A stretch of 64,000 nt of DNA from Siniperca chuatsi (Eukaryota > Chordata > Actinopteri > Centrarchiformes > Sinipercidae). Under the pieces are notes generated by a model. The model worked only from the letters and a program-made list of their open reading frames with translations. It made no database searches and had not been told where the DNA came from. Positions within the stretch are counted from its first letter, which is position 1. Each line of letters begins with the position of its first letter. Shown piece after piece: positions 1 to 13,090 of this stretch. The stretch is taken from assembly GCF_020085105.1 (NCBI RefSeq), contig NC_058045.1:12657833-12721832 (forward strand). The letters are read 5' to 3'. The position numbers and the translations under genes are program-made.

Positions 1-293
1 ACTTGTTCATAATAAGCTATATAAAGCTTTGGCTACACCGATAATGCTTGTTAATAGGATCCATTCATTGTTGACAATTTGATAATTTTGGTTGTGCTGC
101 TTTTGCCATATCTGTCACATTGTTGAGGCTTGTATGCCATATTTCTTATTTCAACTGCATTTTAGTTCCACATGTTCCATCTTTGTTTTCAGGCATGATG
201 TCCTGCTCAACAGTTTGTGTTATTGCGGCCTTATTAACACTGGATAGAGTTTAAATGGAGCAGGAATTATTCCATTGAGTGCCTCATTTATCA

Positions 294-453
294 GGGCCAG
301 CTCAGTGGTGCAGTGCTTATCATTATCACCTCAAACTGAGAAGGTCCTGAGTTTGATTCTCAGCTCCAGTCCTTGACGTTACATTATCATGTTTACATGG
401 GGACCCCTACAGTGCTCCTCCATCCTCCCAATGTCCAAAGACAAGCAGATGAT
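294..453 (+). repeat. tRNA-derived SINE-like fragment
   Basis: An A-box-like GCTCAGTGGTGC begins near 299 and a B-box-like GGTCCTGAGTTTGATTC is at 343-359. A tail follows resembling the fish SINE body: a degraded GTTTACATG, a CTCCTCCATCC segment and a CCAATGTCCAAAGACA segment near 430-446. The copy is old and interrupted soon after by the Harbinger-like element. Confidence 0.5.
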
Positions 454-879
454 GAACAAAATAATGGAAACACCACAAGTGTATTGATACTAAGGACCTG
501 GGACCTCATTTATAAAAATCAGCGTAGATTCCATCCTAAATCATTGCGTACTCACAAACCTCAGAATCTACATACACAAGAAAATATTCAGATCTATAAA
601 ACCGTGCGCCGCACACCTGTAGGCAGGCTTCTCGTCATAAATACGACATAAACACACGTGTCCCTCTATTCCCAGTGTCGTCCCACAATCATCCATAAAT
701 TGTCAGTGCTAAATAGCTCATGAATATGCTTAAGGAGTCTTTGTTGGACCATCAATGAGGGAAAGATGGAGAAGACAACTACTCGAAAGAAGGTGAAATT
801 TGCGGAGTGCGAGATCAACGATAGAACAGGCGCGACCATGCACTAGTTGGCAAATAAAAGGACATATTGTATGTGTTGT

Positions 880-1800
880 GTAGTGGTATGTGGACCCAAA
901 AGCAGATGAACAGGAAGCGGTATCAGTGTGAAGTAGCCAGATGACTACAGTGTTTATTGGGTGGTGGTATGCAGGCAAGTACAGGCAGACCGGTAGGCAG
1001 ACAGGTAAAGAACAGACAAAAGGCAGATAGGTTACTGGCTGGCAGTGGTGGAAGCAGGGGAGTTAGTCCAAGGTCGCAAACAGTTCACAAGGGAGCAGGC
1101 AAAATACAAAACTCCAGGATCCAGCCAAGGTCTAAGGGAGACAAAGAATCCAATACAAACTCACGGTAAGAATGCTGGGGAACTGGGCACAGGAACCAGG
1201 TACAACAAAAGGAGCACCAAACAGCGACACTCACAAAGGTCAGGAACATCCCAAGACAGGAAGAAAACTCACGGTAGGAATCACTCAGCAGGAACAACAC
1301 CATGTGAAACAACATTGATCCAACACTGAACAAGGAAAGAGACCCAGACTAAATACCCTAGGGGAGGTGAGACAACGAGACACAGGTGCAAACAATCAAG
1401 GAAGGACCAAGGGCCAGGTGGGAGACTTCGGGCGGACGGCCCAGGGGCTGGACATGTGCAGAGCTGAGGACGTCGGGCGGACCTCGGGCGGACGGGCGGA
1501 CCGCCCGCCCCCAGGGACAGAGGGCTGCTGCGATCCAGCAGGGAGTGATGGCTGCTGCGATCCAGCTGTGACTGGAGGCCGCCGCCGTGGCGCTGGGCCG
1601 CTGCGCAGGCGAACAGCTGGGCAGGCGAGCAACTGTGGGAGCCATGCTTCCTCCTGGAGCATTTCCCAGAAGGCGCCGAGAAAGCAACAGACTGATGTGC
1701 CCCCTGGCTTGCAGGCTGAGATGCTGAGAGACTAGCACGTAGGAGGTAAGTATGTAAGGATATGAACTGGGGGCCAGCAGGCTGGGGTTCAGGCTGATGG
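880..1800 (+). repeat. GC-rich nested repeat inside the Harbinger-like element
   Basis: The sequence changes near 880 to an AG/GC-rich composition with CAGGCAGAC-type runs. A partial duplication of about 108 bases is marked by AACTCACGGTA at 1158 and 1266. GGGCGGAC repeats lie at 1430-1505, and CTGCTGCGATCCAGC is repeated at 1525 and 1553. Long ORFs on both strands here are by-products of GC richness. I take it as a later insertion of a common fish repeat; its class is unknown and its edges are approximate. Confidence 0.4.
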
Positions 1801-1900
1801 CTGGGAGATTAATTGTTTACACAGCCATGCAATAAAAAATAAAACAGTGCTTTACCGGGTTCGTCTGTGGTCATGCCGGTGTCGCCGTCCTTCTCCAGCA

Positions 1901-2041
1901 CTACGCCACTACCTCACTGCTGTGGCCACCAAACAATATGTGCTTTCTAGCCTCCACCTCACCCACAAGCAGCACAATTTCTGTGTCAGAAATTCTTTTT
2001 CTTGGTCTTCTTGGTCTTTTTCTTGGCATCATCGTTGCCAT
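1901..2041 (-). pseudogene. Harbinger Myb/SANT-like accessory protein, 5' remnant
   Basis: The minus strand reads 46 codons from an ATG and then stops. It includes RKRISDTEIVLLVGEVEARK and then HILFGGHSSEVVA, which matches the N-terminal trihelix/Myb-like domain pattern (basic run, F/S-x-x-E-I, L-V-x-E-V-E, R-K, I-L-F-G) of the DNA-binding protein partnered with Harbinger transposases. The frame is broken by TAG at 1901-1903, and coding-like sequence continues in another frame to about 1850. A more decayed counterpart is near 767-870 on the plus strand. Confidence 0.5.
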
Positions 2042-2212
2042 GATTCACCGTAAAGAACCATTGATCAGCAGGCTCATTTCTATGCATCAGTATTCATGAG
2101 GTGCTTTGCATTGACCATTTATGGTTGGATATGGGCATGTAGAGGCTTTAGTGTGCACATACACTTTTAGTATGGATCCTATGCACTGTTTTATTAATGA
2201 GGCCCCTGGTAA

Positions 2213-5200
2213 GAAGAAGTATCACACATTGCATTCAGAACAGCATCAAAGCCTGTCATACAAGTCCTCGACTGAAGTGGGATACTGAACCACCTCTCTT
2301 GAATTGGTTTATTAGTTTGGAGTTATTATCATCCTGGAATATGGGGTCATCATGAGGAAACAATTTCCACCACAGAGAGCAACAGCTCCTATGAAATGTA
2401 TTCATTTGGTGTTACGCAACCAGGCAGAGTAATCATCGGACACACTATTAGGTATCCCTCACATTGTTTCACAGATGGCAACAAACACTGTGGATTGAAT
2501 GTGACATTTGGCTCATGACAAATGTAAACACACCTGTATGTAGTGTTGGAGACAGCTTGAATACATCCTTCATATATATGTACATACGTATGTATGCATA
2601 TACATACTTTACATGCAAAACCAGACCCCTGATTCATAGCTCAGGGGTTTGGGAGTTGTGTTCTGCACAACAGTTTATGCATCTTTATGCGTTGACTGGA
2701 AAAACAAGTATTTTTTGAACAGTAGCCCTGCCTTTTAAGGCTTTTGATCAGGCTCTGTCACAGAGGTGATGATTAAATTATGTGGTATTTTTAGTGGCAG
2801 TATATATGTGGAATTCAGTAACCATCATATTATGTGTTTTCTCTAAAACAATAAATATTTATGACTACATAAGCAAAAGTTAAAATTTAATATATTCTTT
2901 ATTTAGAGTTTAATACTCAAAAACTTGTCTAATCTGCTTCATCAGATTCATTCGGTTCAAATACTGCGAAATCCTGATTGGTGCACTGAAATACGTGACA
3001 ATACGTTTTTTCAGCTGAGCCCCTACCACTTTGAACCAGTGAGAAGGCTCAGAGGAAAAAAGAAATACAGAAATCTCCAAGAAACAACCAAAACTTTGGC
3101 AGAAAATGTAGTGTTCATGTACTTAAGCTTTACATTGTAACTGCTCTTTTTCCATGCTGATTCAGTGTGTCCATGTTGTTGTGTTGGCATATGCTGTTAT
3201 AATTAAAAAGTCCCTGAGAGTTTCCCTTAAATTATTTAGCTGTTTTTGTGATGGATGTACATTCAATTAGTAAAATTACTACAGAGTACTTGCTGTAAGT
3301 TGTGAAAAGCTTTCCCTGTTACATTCCGTTCTCATCACACCCTGAACCCTGAACATAGCCTTTTTATCTGACCTTGACTCATGTCTGCGCAAGCTGTTTT
3401 CATCCCCCACTCATCCGATCTGTGCTCGTTGCTTCCTGAATCAGCTCTCAAAGGTCAGGCTAGTAGATGCTGAAATAACAGATCACAACACTGTATATTT
3501 ATGTTATGATGATTAATTGTGATTGTGATGATGATGCATGATTATTATATAATTTGCCATGGAATTCAATTAAATAAATATTACACTAAAGTGAAGGTCA
3601 CCTGTATAAGTCTGGAAATAGCTTGAGATTCTTCTTTGTATTTTGTCCAATAAGTGGTTTGCAATTTATTTAAACATCTTCATCGATCTTTTAAGAGAGG
3701 CTTTGGAGAGTGGAATTTATGTAAAAAAGAAATTTGCTGAAAAGTCTGATGGAGCCTCCGCCAGTTTTGTCTTTTGCACAATTAAGGTTAAGACTCATAA
3801 ATGCTCAGAAATTTATGTGTGTGTAGAAATGGTGTTGTATCCCAAATCCATACAGATTTTGAGAAACAGGAGACCTCAGTTGTTCTGATTAATGACAGTC
3901 ATTACACCTGGAAACATCTCAAAATCAACTTAAAACCCACCCACTTGAAAATCCATTAAAATTATATGGTTTCTACGGCTCTCTACCAATAATAATAGAT
4001 GGCACCTTTCTCTGCAGTCATATATAATGGTGAGAGAGGCAGGATGTATATACACCGTACATGTATTAGTGATGAAATACATCACCTAATCATATTTATT
4101 TATATTAAGTCTCAGGCATTTACAAAAACTAAGAAAAAGTGTATTTCACACAACTATACTTTTGTGAAATACAATGTATGTATTCTTTTATGTTCCTTTT
4201 ATTTTGGCCATACGGCGTTAATTGAACACGCTGGTACATCAGGGTCTTTGAGAAAAGAAGTAGTTTTATTACTGGATTAGAAGTAAAGGGACCTCTGCTG
4301 TTTCCTTTGTTGGCCAGCAAAGTAAATATAAGAGATGGGAGACCGAAATCAATGAGGAAAAGCTTTAAGGGATTCACTTGGGAGCCTGATTCTCATCAGA
4401 CTCATCACGTAGCTGCTTAAGTCTTCACGTCCAATAATAGTCGTGTGCATCATGCAATTATCAGATTTCATAGTTGCTTTAAAAGTGTTCTACCAAGCAA
4501 AGCTCAAATTCAAGAATATCTTAAGGCTATGATTCATGTATATGCCGGTGGAACATCAAAGAGCAGAAAATGACTATACAGCTGTTATGCAGGCTGTACA
4601 GTTTTTTTCTATACTGCAGTTAATATACATCAGAAAGAAAAAGCCACGTGCCATTCTTTTCAATATTAAAATTACACAGAAGTTATATTTTTCTTTTAGT
4701 CTAAGCTTCAGAACAGCTAGGCTTCAACAAATTACTTACTATTAGTCTGACAAAAGAACAAATAATAATTTTCCCTGCATGTTTCCTGTCAATCTAGTTG
4801 TTGTTTTTTGAAAATGGTAGCACTTAACAGCACTTTCTCCGAAGAATTGTTTGTTAGCAACTGCAGTACTAGACGTCAGTGCAAAAAGACAGGAAGTGAA
4901 TAGTCACACAACAATGTTGCTACTTATTCTGTTAAATCTGCATATGAAAAAGAAATGTAATTAAAAAAAGCTCTAATCTTCCATCCTCATATCTTGGTGC
5001 CAGCTTATAAATGCTGGTTATTAACTTCACTGTAATGCGAATACAACCTAGAGTAGCTATATGTCGCGGTGGCTGAGACATGGCATTGATCTCCCGGGAG
5101 TGCTGGTGCCATATCCTCACAATCTTAAAGCAGTGAAAGTGGTCATCAGTTATGGCACATTGTATTGGGTCATATATTTCAGCTATACACACTTCTTGAA

Positions 5201-5608
5201 ATGAGAAAGCTTGTTTTCAGTCCTCAGAAGATATTCAAGTCTGCAGTGTTACGGCAGCAGCAATTTTAAACGTGATGACGGTTGTTGACTTGTTGAAAAT
5301 AGTAGTGAAGTGTGTCAATCATGGTGAGAGAAAGAAAGAGAAGAGGGAAAACTAATTTAGATTTTCATTTCAACCAAAGTCTAGAGACGGTGCTCGTCAA
5401 CCCTATCTCCTAGAACTTTTGTTTATATACTTCTAATTTGTTATATTTTGAGGGAAACATAATTGCTGCAAGTATTATGTTCAGAGGGAACGTTACGTTC
5501 TTGTACCGCACAGAAGTTTTACAGAGGTTGTCTGGGTGGATGGTATTGAAGCTTGATACAGGAGACCTAAGTTCACAGTTTAGGCAACAGAAGCACAGAA
5601 ATACAGTT
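2213..5608. other. Intergenic, no recognisable gene
   Basis: AT-rich unique-looking DNA with a short TA/CATA simple repeat near 2571-2610. The ORFs here (under 95 codons) show no domain features and no splice-consistent neighbours. Confidence 0.5.
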
Positions 5609-5958
5609 ATTTGATTTCTTGCCAAGAGTTAGATGAGAAGATCACTCACCTATCGTATATTTAGTATGAAGCTACAGCTAGCGCCAGCTAACTTAGCTTA
5701 GCATAAAGACTAGATACAGGGGGAAACAGCTAGCCTGGCTCTGCCCAAATGTTTGTATCAATTAAACAAACAACATATATATACTTGAGTGTTTATCAGT
5801 GAGTTTTAGAGGTACTGGATTTAGCTGCCTTCCAGTCTTTGTGCTAAGCTAAGTTAGCCAGCTGTAATTGTAATTTTGTATTTGGCATACGAAATTACTG
5901 ATATTAATCTTTTCATCTAACTCTGGGCAAGAAAAAGAATAAGAGTATTTCCCATAAT
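5609..5958. repeat. Repeat family A copy (fold-back MITE-like), 5609
   Basis: It contains GCCAAGAGTTAGATGAGAAG, AGCTTAGCATAAAGACTAGA and GGGGGAAACAGCTAGCCTGG. The inverted right half reads GCTAAGCTAAGTTAGCCAGC and ends TCATCTAACTCTGGGCAAG. The terminal AAAGGAATAG motif is lost on the left. Confidence 0.7.
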
Positions 5959-6330
5959 TCAAACTCTGAGTGCTTTGAGTGCCTAAACATAACCATCAAC
6001 TACAGACAGCATGCTTGAGTTATATAAGCGGATATTGTAGGAAGACAAATGAAACACAATGTCAAAAAACGTTTTGCAGATACTGTATGCTTTATAAAAG
6101 CATTTTGAGCTTCTGTGGATGCATTCATTAAAAACGTTTCCTCTTTATGTTGCATTATTGGGCCAGCATTACATTTCACTCTAAAAACAAGTCAAATAAT
6201 TTCCAATTAAATAACCATATTGCTAGAAAATGGCGCTTAGCGCCCATGTTGACAGGTCTATAGTGTGCCATAATCAAATGTTTGACCATAAAAGTGTAGG
6301 ATTTGCTGCTTTAAGACAAAGGGCAATATT

Positions 6331-6371
6331 CAAGTCAAGTTTATTTATATAGCCCAATATCACAAATCAAG
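6331..6371 (+). repeat. Short dispersed repeat tail (TTTATTTATATAGC type)
   Basis: CAAGTCAAGTTTATTTATAT followed by AGCCCAATATCACAAATCAA is a very common teleost dispersed-repeat end. Only about 40 bases remain. Confidence 0.6.
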
Positions 6372-6619
6372 TTAACAAGACTGTAATGTGAGCTTGGGTT
6401 GCAAAAAATATCCCCAGTGGTCTTTCACTGATGTTGGTTCAACCTTGCTGACACATTCTAACTTTACCTTCTACAAATAACAAATATTGTTCATGTGCAA
6501 CAGTTTTCATTTACAATGTAAGTTTTTTGGGGGGAACAATGGCATTTGGGAATCATTAAAGGCATTAACTGCACTTTTCTTCCAACATGTCAGACAGAAT
6601 ATGTTTCTTATTTTTACTT

Positions 6620-6915
6620 CTGCTAATTAGCACTAAACACAAACAACAACTGAGGATGATGGGGATGTCATTAGTTTTCCAAAGTATTGGACAAATTACA
6701 TTTTTGACCTGATGGTGGCATTAGATGAAAAGAGAAGGCATCACCAAACACATTAGTATTTATCCTGAGTATGTACCAATTAATGTATGTACCAAATGTC
6801 ATGGCAATCCATCCAATAGTTTTTGAGACTTTTTACTTAAAAAAAAAAAACAAATGTGAACCTCTTGGTGGTGCTAAAAGAAAAGTCAGGGAATCACAAA
6901 AGTCTGTAGGGTTCA
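6620..6915 (+). repeat. Repeat family C copy, partial, 6620
   Basis: Segments GCTAATTAGCACTAAACACA, GATGGGGATGTCATTAGTTT, GGCAATCCATCCAATAGTTT and a decayed GGTGGTGCTAAAAGAAAAGTC match the same ordered blocks at 25601 and 48900. Confidence 0.65.
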
Positions 6916-8893
6916 CACTGCACACTTTTACTCTATAATGAATACATGAACGTCACACAACTTGCATTGGAACTGAACTTAGAAATTGCTAACACAGAAT
7001 GGGTGCATAGAAATATAACCAGTGTAGTGCGCAGCACCCATGTTTGAATGCAGAACCAATATTTTCCCCTGCAATTGCCCTCTATCCTCACTTGTGCATT
7101 GTTGTCAGTTTCCCAATGCAGTGTGCAGTAATCACCATGCCATTATTCTTCACCATATGTGGCACCAGTTGGCTCTGGATAGACACTCTGACACTTGGGA
7201 GATGAGACACAAACAGATTAATTTGTTGTGCTTTAATATTAGCCCCAAATTAAAATGTGTGTACAGATGCATATATATATACATATATATACATACCAAC
7301 AAACACAATGTAATTCCAATCAAAACAAATGGACCATTATATATATATACAAATGAAATTGTCCAAATAATGATTCACAATGTCTATTTTAAAACTTATA
7401 GTGATGTTTTGAACTTATATACTTATTGGTAGTTTGGATTTGTGGTTGTCTGGCTGACAGACAGACAAATTTATAAAAGCAAACATAATGACAGGCAAGG
7501 AGAGCATTCATTCAGTGGAGAGTCCACTACGCAGGGTTTTTTTTGGACACACCTGCCCTCCAGTGGTTATTTTTAGAAATTCAGTTTGTGTGCTATAACA
7601 CTAGACTTTTTTTGAGACTGTGAGAGAGAAGTTTATTCAACTCAGGGATGGATTTGTTTGAAGCTGTAGTTATATTATTGTGTTCATCCTTTATGTACAC
7701 TACTGGTAGCTGGTCCAAGGCTGCTGGTAGCTGGTTTTAATTAATGTTAATATAGCATCTATTAACAAAAAAAAGATGTTAATAAAGCTTTGCTTTGATC
7801 TAAACTCTAAGAAATACATAGCCCATACAGCATATTTATCTTTCCTTTCTCTATTGTTCTATGTCTTGTAAGTTTGTATATTTCTATACATGTTTATCTT
7901 GTGTCAGCAATTGAAGTGTCGGTAACTAAAAGATAATTTTTTAAAAATAAGTAAGTAAATCAAAATAGACAGGAGGTCAAAAACTGATCAATATAAATGT
8001 AGAAAGATGAATAAATAAATAGATTATTATGGGCTTTCGCCATAAATTATATGATATACTGTATGTGAATCTCTCTAAAAATGTGTAACGTTCACATATT
8101 TACATCCTCTTTTCTTTACTCTTCCTACTTATCCCCAATGTTCAGCCAAGGTGCAGCTAAGATGCTGCAACAGCACCTCACGTGAGAATAATTAACAATT
8201 TTTAAAATCAAAATTTTAATTATTGAAATTATCCAAAGAGCTTTAGCACTCTGAACTTATTTTGAAATCACCTCATGAGAATGAATCCTTATGCATCAGT
8301 GTAAGCGTGAACAAAATTAGCTTTATATGAATAATTTAGTTGCCAAAATCTGTTGCATAACTGCAAATTTGTTTTGGTTATGTTATGCTCCATCTTATTT
8401 ATCCATCATCAGCTGTTTCAGCTAATGATGTAAAGTGATGATGGGTGGTAGAAAGTCCTGCCCCACTTCTAATTTTCCTGTCCAGCAGCTGAGTGCTTTC
8501 CCCGTTCCTTCCAAATATGTGATGTTTCCAGGGAACAGGAGTCTGGGCTGCTGGCCTACTGCCCAGCTCCAGAAGACTCTGGACTCTGGACAGCACTTTG
8601 TGCAGTGAAGCTTACAATCAGATGACTATTACCTTGCTCGAACACACAAAAAAGCATTAAGGGACCTGGTCTTACACCTCTACTGTGTGTCATTGTTATA
8701 GAAAGACAGTCAGCTTCACCACTGCTGAAATTACTGGAAGTAATTATACATTTTTAGTAGTTTACAGGTTAGGTTTTTAGTACTAATAAGATGTTGTCAG
8801 ATCAACGTGGACATTAGAAACCTTTATTAAAAAAACTACAAAACAATTATGGTTTTTATTATAATCTGAAAAGATTAATTTAAAGGCATCAAG

Positions 8894-9336
8894 TTAAAGA
8901 CCTTTTGGGAAAATTTACTTTCTTGCTAAGAGTTAGTTGAGAAGAACGATACCAATATCATATCTATCCATTCAGTATGAAGCCACAGGCAGCAGCCAGT
9001 TAGCTTAGCATAGCACAAAGACTGGAAACATGGAAAAACAGGCAGCCTAGATCTGGCAAATTGTAGTTTTTACACTTTGGTTTTTGTACAAATTAAAGAA
9101 ACATGATATAACATGTTAATTAGTGAGCTTTAGATGTGCTGCTTGTCGAATTTTGTTAGCTTTGGACAGGGCGAGGCTAGCTGTTTTCAATCTTTGTGCT
9201 AAGCTAAGCTAACTGGCTGTTAGCTGTAGCTTCATATGTACCCTACACACTTAAGAGTGGTGTCAGTCTTCTCATCTAACTCTCAGCAAGAAATTAAATA
9301 AGTGTATTTCCCAAAATGTCAAACTACCTTTTAATG
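8894..9336. repeat. Repeat family A copy, nearly full, 8894
   Basis: The left half has TTCTTGCTAAGAGTTAGTTG, GAAGCCACAGGCAGCAGCCA and GTTAGCTTAGCATAGCACAA. The right half has GTGCTAAGCTAAGCTAACTG and TCTTCTCATCTAACTCTCAG, ending in TTTCCCAAAATGTCAAACTA. Both termini are degraded. Confidence 0.75.
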
Positions 9337-9755
9337 TACATTCCATCTGCAAAACAATCATCTAAATTAACTGCAAATCATATTCCTTTTTCTTTCTGCC
9401 AAATTTTGATCACAATGAAATCCAATATAAGGATGTGTTTGACTAAAGAAAGCCACTCATTTTGAATTTGAATAAAAATTTAAACTTCATGACTTTGGAG
9501 CCCCCAGTGTATGAAAAGAAACCGTGGCTGATAGTCATGATCCAAACTGCCCATCTTGGCCCAATAAAAGCTGCTTTCCTAAATTAATTCCAATAATATT
9601 ACTAAGTATTTTCCTTGCTGAGAAATTCAGTAGTGAATGAGGGTACTTCATTTAACCCCAGCATCATCTTAAAGTGGTGTTACCTTCAGATCACTGATGG
9701 GTCACATTTCACAATGAGTCAGCACTTAGCTCTGCAGCATGAAGAATTACAACTG

Positions 9756-9915
9756 TGGTTCTTTCTCGATGGAGTTTTCATATTCTCCTCTATCCTGTTG
9801 CTGTGTGGGCTTCCTCCATGTGCTCTTTTTCCAGTCCTAAGACGTGCAGCATATCAACTATAGTCTCTAAATTGTCCCCAGGTATGAAAGTGAGTCTGTA
9901 TATGTGATTGCATTG
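9756..9915 (+). repeat. SINE-like fragment with conserved body, 9756
   Basis: GTGGTTCTTTCTCGATGGAG, TTTTCATATTCTCCTCTATC, GTGTGGGCTTCCTCCATGTG and TCTCTAAATTGTCCCCAGGT follow the order of the fish tRNA-derived SINE body also seen more weakly at 294. The promoter half is missing. Confidence 0.55.
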
Positions 9916-11216
9916 TAATAGTCAATAATCAGTCCAAGGTGTTTCCCTGCCTTTGGCATAAGAACAGAAAATTGCTATGCATTGCAGATGCCATTAATTT
10001 AGCTGAAGCAGCCTAAAGGAGTGCTTGTTGTCCTTCACTCATTATACAACTGTTTATTTAACTTACTAATAGTCCTATTGGCTGTAGTTATAATATTTGA
10101 CCCACCACTGGATATGTTGCTGTGTGACCCTTGATGTAGTTCTTAGAGAAATTCTGTGGAAATGCAATCAATAGCATTCTTCACATTCAGTACACATTCC
10201 CTGCAACTCCCCTGTTCGCAGCAATTTCAGACAAAGGGGCTGTTACACAACATCGGACCCCTGCAGTAAGGGCAGCTTGGCAGTTAGCCAAGGCTGTTAA
10301 GATGTATATGCATATTGAGAGGACACTTTATGCACATGCAAGTATGTTGCATGTAAACAGGATGTTATGTAAAACAGGTTGAGCCAAGCCATCATTAAAG
10401 GGTAAATCTAGCCTAAAACAACCTTTACATTCTGCATGTTGACAGCATTTCTGAGGATGATAAAGTAACTTCAGGAATTAGAGAGCCAAGTCTTTGATTC
10501 CACTGAAGTATCATTAAGAGACTCAACCATGGTCATTTCCACTGATAATGAATTGGAAATTGATTCTTTTTATTCTATCAGTGTTTTTACACATTCAGAT
10601 AAAATGTTAAATTTTCAACATGATATGAAGAGATTTCATTTTCCCAGATAAAAGTTGAGCTGCCAATGATCAGAGAAATTTATTTGGATGTTCACAGAAT
10701 ATGAATCAAAATTAGATTAAGGTATTGATGTAAATCTATTCAGAAATTGATAACTAAGCAAGTCTGCCTGCTGCTAATCATCAGAAAAGCACTTTTGTTC
10801 TGTAATATTTTTTTAAAGGCCCTGAATACCTATTTTCTCCATCAGTATCTTGCTATGGGTGATGTTGTCCTTTATTATCACAAAACTTTCTGCCAACAGT
10901 TTTTGTTGCACGCACCAGTCAGAGTTTAGCAACATTTGAATAAAAATGTATGGACCGTTGTGGTGCTGTTTCTGTCACAGTCAATCACATCTGATTAAAC
11001 CACACCTACACAGCCATGATGGAGCAGATTAGCTGAAATTTTGAGTGTTAAACTCTTAAAGTTAAGTATTAAGTATATAAATATTAACAAAGGACTTTTG
11101 CCTATTAGTCACGAATATCTAATGTTATATTGAAATACTCAAGATTTGAAACCAGGTTTTCAGGCAGTTTAAATCTTCACCAATTTTTTTTTTAAATCAT
11201 CAGTCAGTTAAGAGTC
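9916..11216. other. Intergenic, nothing recognised
   Basis: AT-rich sequence without coding, RNA-gene or clear repeat signals. Confidence 0.4.
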
Positions 11217-11428
11217 TTTGCTGTTGCCTGGCAACCTCACAGTAACATCAAGACTCCAGGAAATTAGTGCACCTGGCCAAGAAATAGTCCTGCACATAAC
11301 CCCCATGAAACCACAAAGTGGTTTTTACACTTAGGTTTTGGTACAGATTAAACAAATGAGATATAAGTGGTATCAATCTTCCCATCTAACTCTCGGCAAG
11401 ACAGCGAATAATCGTTTTTGTCAAAATT
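11217..11428. repeat. Repeat family A fragment, 11217
   Basis: It holds the internal family A blocks TTGCCTGGCAACCTCAC, CAAGAAATAGTCCTGCACAT and TAGGTTTTGGTACAGATTAA, then CAATCTTCCCATCTAACTCT at its right end. The left half is absent. Confidence 0.65.
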
Positions 11429-13090
11429 TTACTTTTCCCTGGCAAGAGTAAAATTGTTTGAATGAACACCACATACATGCTTGTGATGCTGGAATTAAAT
11501 GGAAAAATGTACTGTCGTGATAAGCTCGAAGCTTCAGTACAAGAATATCAATGTCATATTGGCCTCCAAAAACCTACAGTAGTCAGCCTGTGACTTCTGT
11601 TTTCAGATGACATATCATTTTAAGGAATGTTACTGTACTATTATTATTTCAGATGGGAGAGTTAAAATATTAATAGTACAGTTTTGTGTGTGCCTCTGTA
11701 TAAGACTACCTATGGCCAGTTACTGCAGGCAGTGTCTGCTGCAGGGGGGGCACCCAGTCAACCTCCCTACACCCATTATGGGGTGATGAGTCACTCATCC
11801 CCATGCCTGATTTAATTTACCGGCTCACGTGCAAAAATCTGTCTCACTTCCCTGCCACGTGAATCCCTTATGTGAAAGGAAATGTTTTACCAGCTCAACC
11901 ACCCATTTTATATTAGATCAAAGCATTATCAGCTGTGCCCTCCAGACATGACTACCCTGCACTCAGTGAAGTATCAGGTTATTAAAGGCCCAAACAAGCA
12001 AATTATCTCTTGATCTGTGGGATCACATTAGTTATGATGCATTTAGATGCCAAAATACAAATTGCTTATTTGACCATTTAATTATCCTTGATGGGAGAAA
12101 TGTTGTAAATCATAATCCTTTTCAATCATCATGTAAGTTGAGAACCTTCTTTATGAGCTGTTCCTATATAGAACTGCACTAAAATCATGCACTATATGTA
12201 TGCTAAAAGCAACATGCAGAGGTGACTGTCTATAAACATGTAATACAAAAGTTACTCCTGTAACTCAAGAGGGTTGGACTTAAGAGACTGAAGAGAAGTC
12301 AAACAATCTGACAAGTGTCTCTACGATAAATGTCATCATGCAGACAAATAAGGCTGCTCGGTCCTGTACCCGTTACTCTGACTCAAACTGTTCTCATAAA
12401 CCTATTACACACATCAAAGAGCACTTGATGGTTTGAAATAAAACAAATGGAAAAAATAGACATGTAATAAAAATCTGGCACAAGTATGCAAAAGGTTTTT
12501 CGTCTCAGATAAGCCATTAAATCCTAATGTGAAAAAGTACCAAGTGCTACTGAACTTTGAACCTTTACTACTTTCACCGCTGGGGGTTGAATTATGGTTA
12601 CTGTGTGTACACACCAGGACCTCATTTGGAAAGCTGTTGAGCAAGCGCTGCAGGGGGTCCTTAAGTCTTTGCATGGGAGCTTAGCAAAGGCAAAAGGGCA
12701 TAAGCAAAGGGATAGTTGGCATTTCTGAACAGTTAACACATTTCTTAGTAAATCTGTTTAACGAAAAGGCTCATTGAGCACCTTGGTTTGTTTTACAGTC
12801 CACACATTCCAGACCCCCTATGTAAATCCTTTATTAGGAAATTGAAAGTCATTGTCAGGTTGACAAAGCCTGTAATGCCACAAGGTAAGAATCCAGGTGT
12901 GAGTCTGCGTCAGCTGAAACAGGGGAGATAGACGCTGTTTGTTATGTGACAACATTCTCAGCATTTCCTTCCTATACTGTAGACGTGTGAGCTGCTAAGA
13001 AAAAGCATTGTCCTACAAGGCCAAAACAATGAAACTACATATTTGTTCAAAACTGAGTTAAGGCCTGACTCTTACTTGTGGTTTACCATT

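Larger units (their letters stand above)
494..2209. mobile_element. Decayed PIF/Harbinger-like element, non-autonomous
   Basis: The ends form an imperfect inverted repeat: CTGGGACCTCATTTATAAAA at the left, and CCAGGGGCCTCATTAATAAA when the right end is reverse-complemented. Both are followed by a TGCGTA/GATCC-like segment. TAA at 491-493 and at 2210-2212 fits the three-base target duplication typical of PIF/Harbinger. Sub-terminal similarity extends about 300 bases, for example CATAAATTGTCAGTGC on the left against CATAAATGGTCAATGC on the right. A SANT/Myb-like remnant is on the minus strand near the right end. No DDE transposase is visible. A GC-rich unrelated repeat occupies the middle. Confidence 0.6.

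Noticed and set aside
294..360. Functional tRNA gene
   Set aside because: A and B box-like motifs are present, but no cloverleaf with acceptor pairing can be drawn; the downstream body matches a SINE.
1367..1738. ORFs above 120 codons on both strands near 1.4-1.7 kb
   Set aside because: They overlap on opposite strands in a GC-rich repeat with GGGCGGAC and CTGCTGCGATCC duplications; low stop density explains them.
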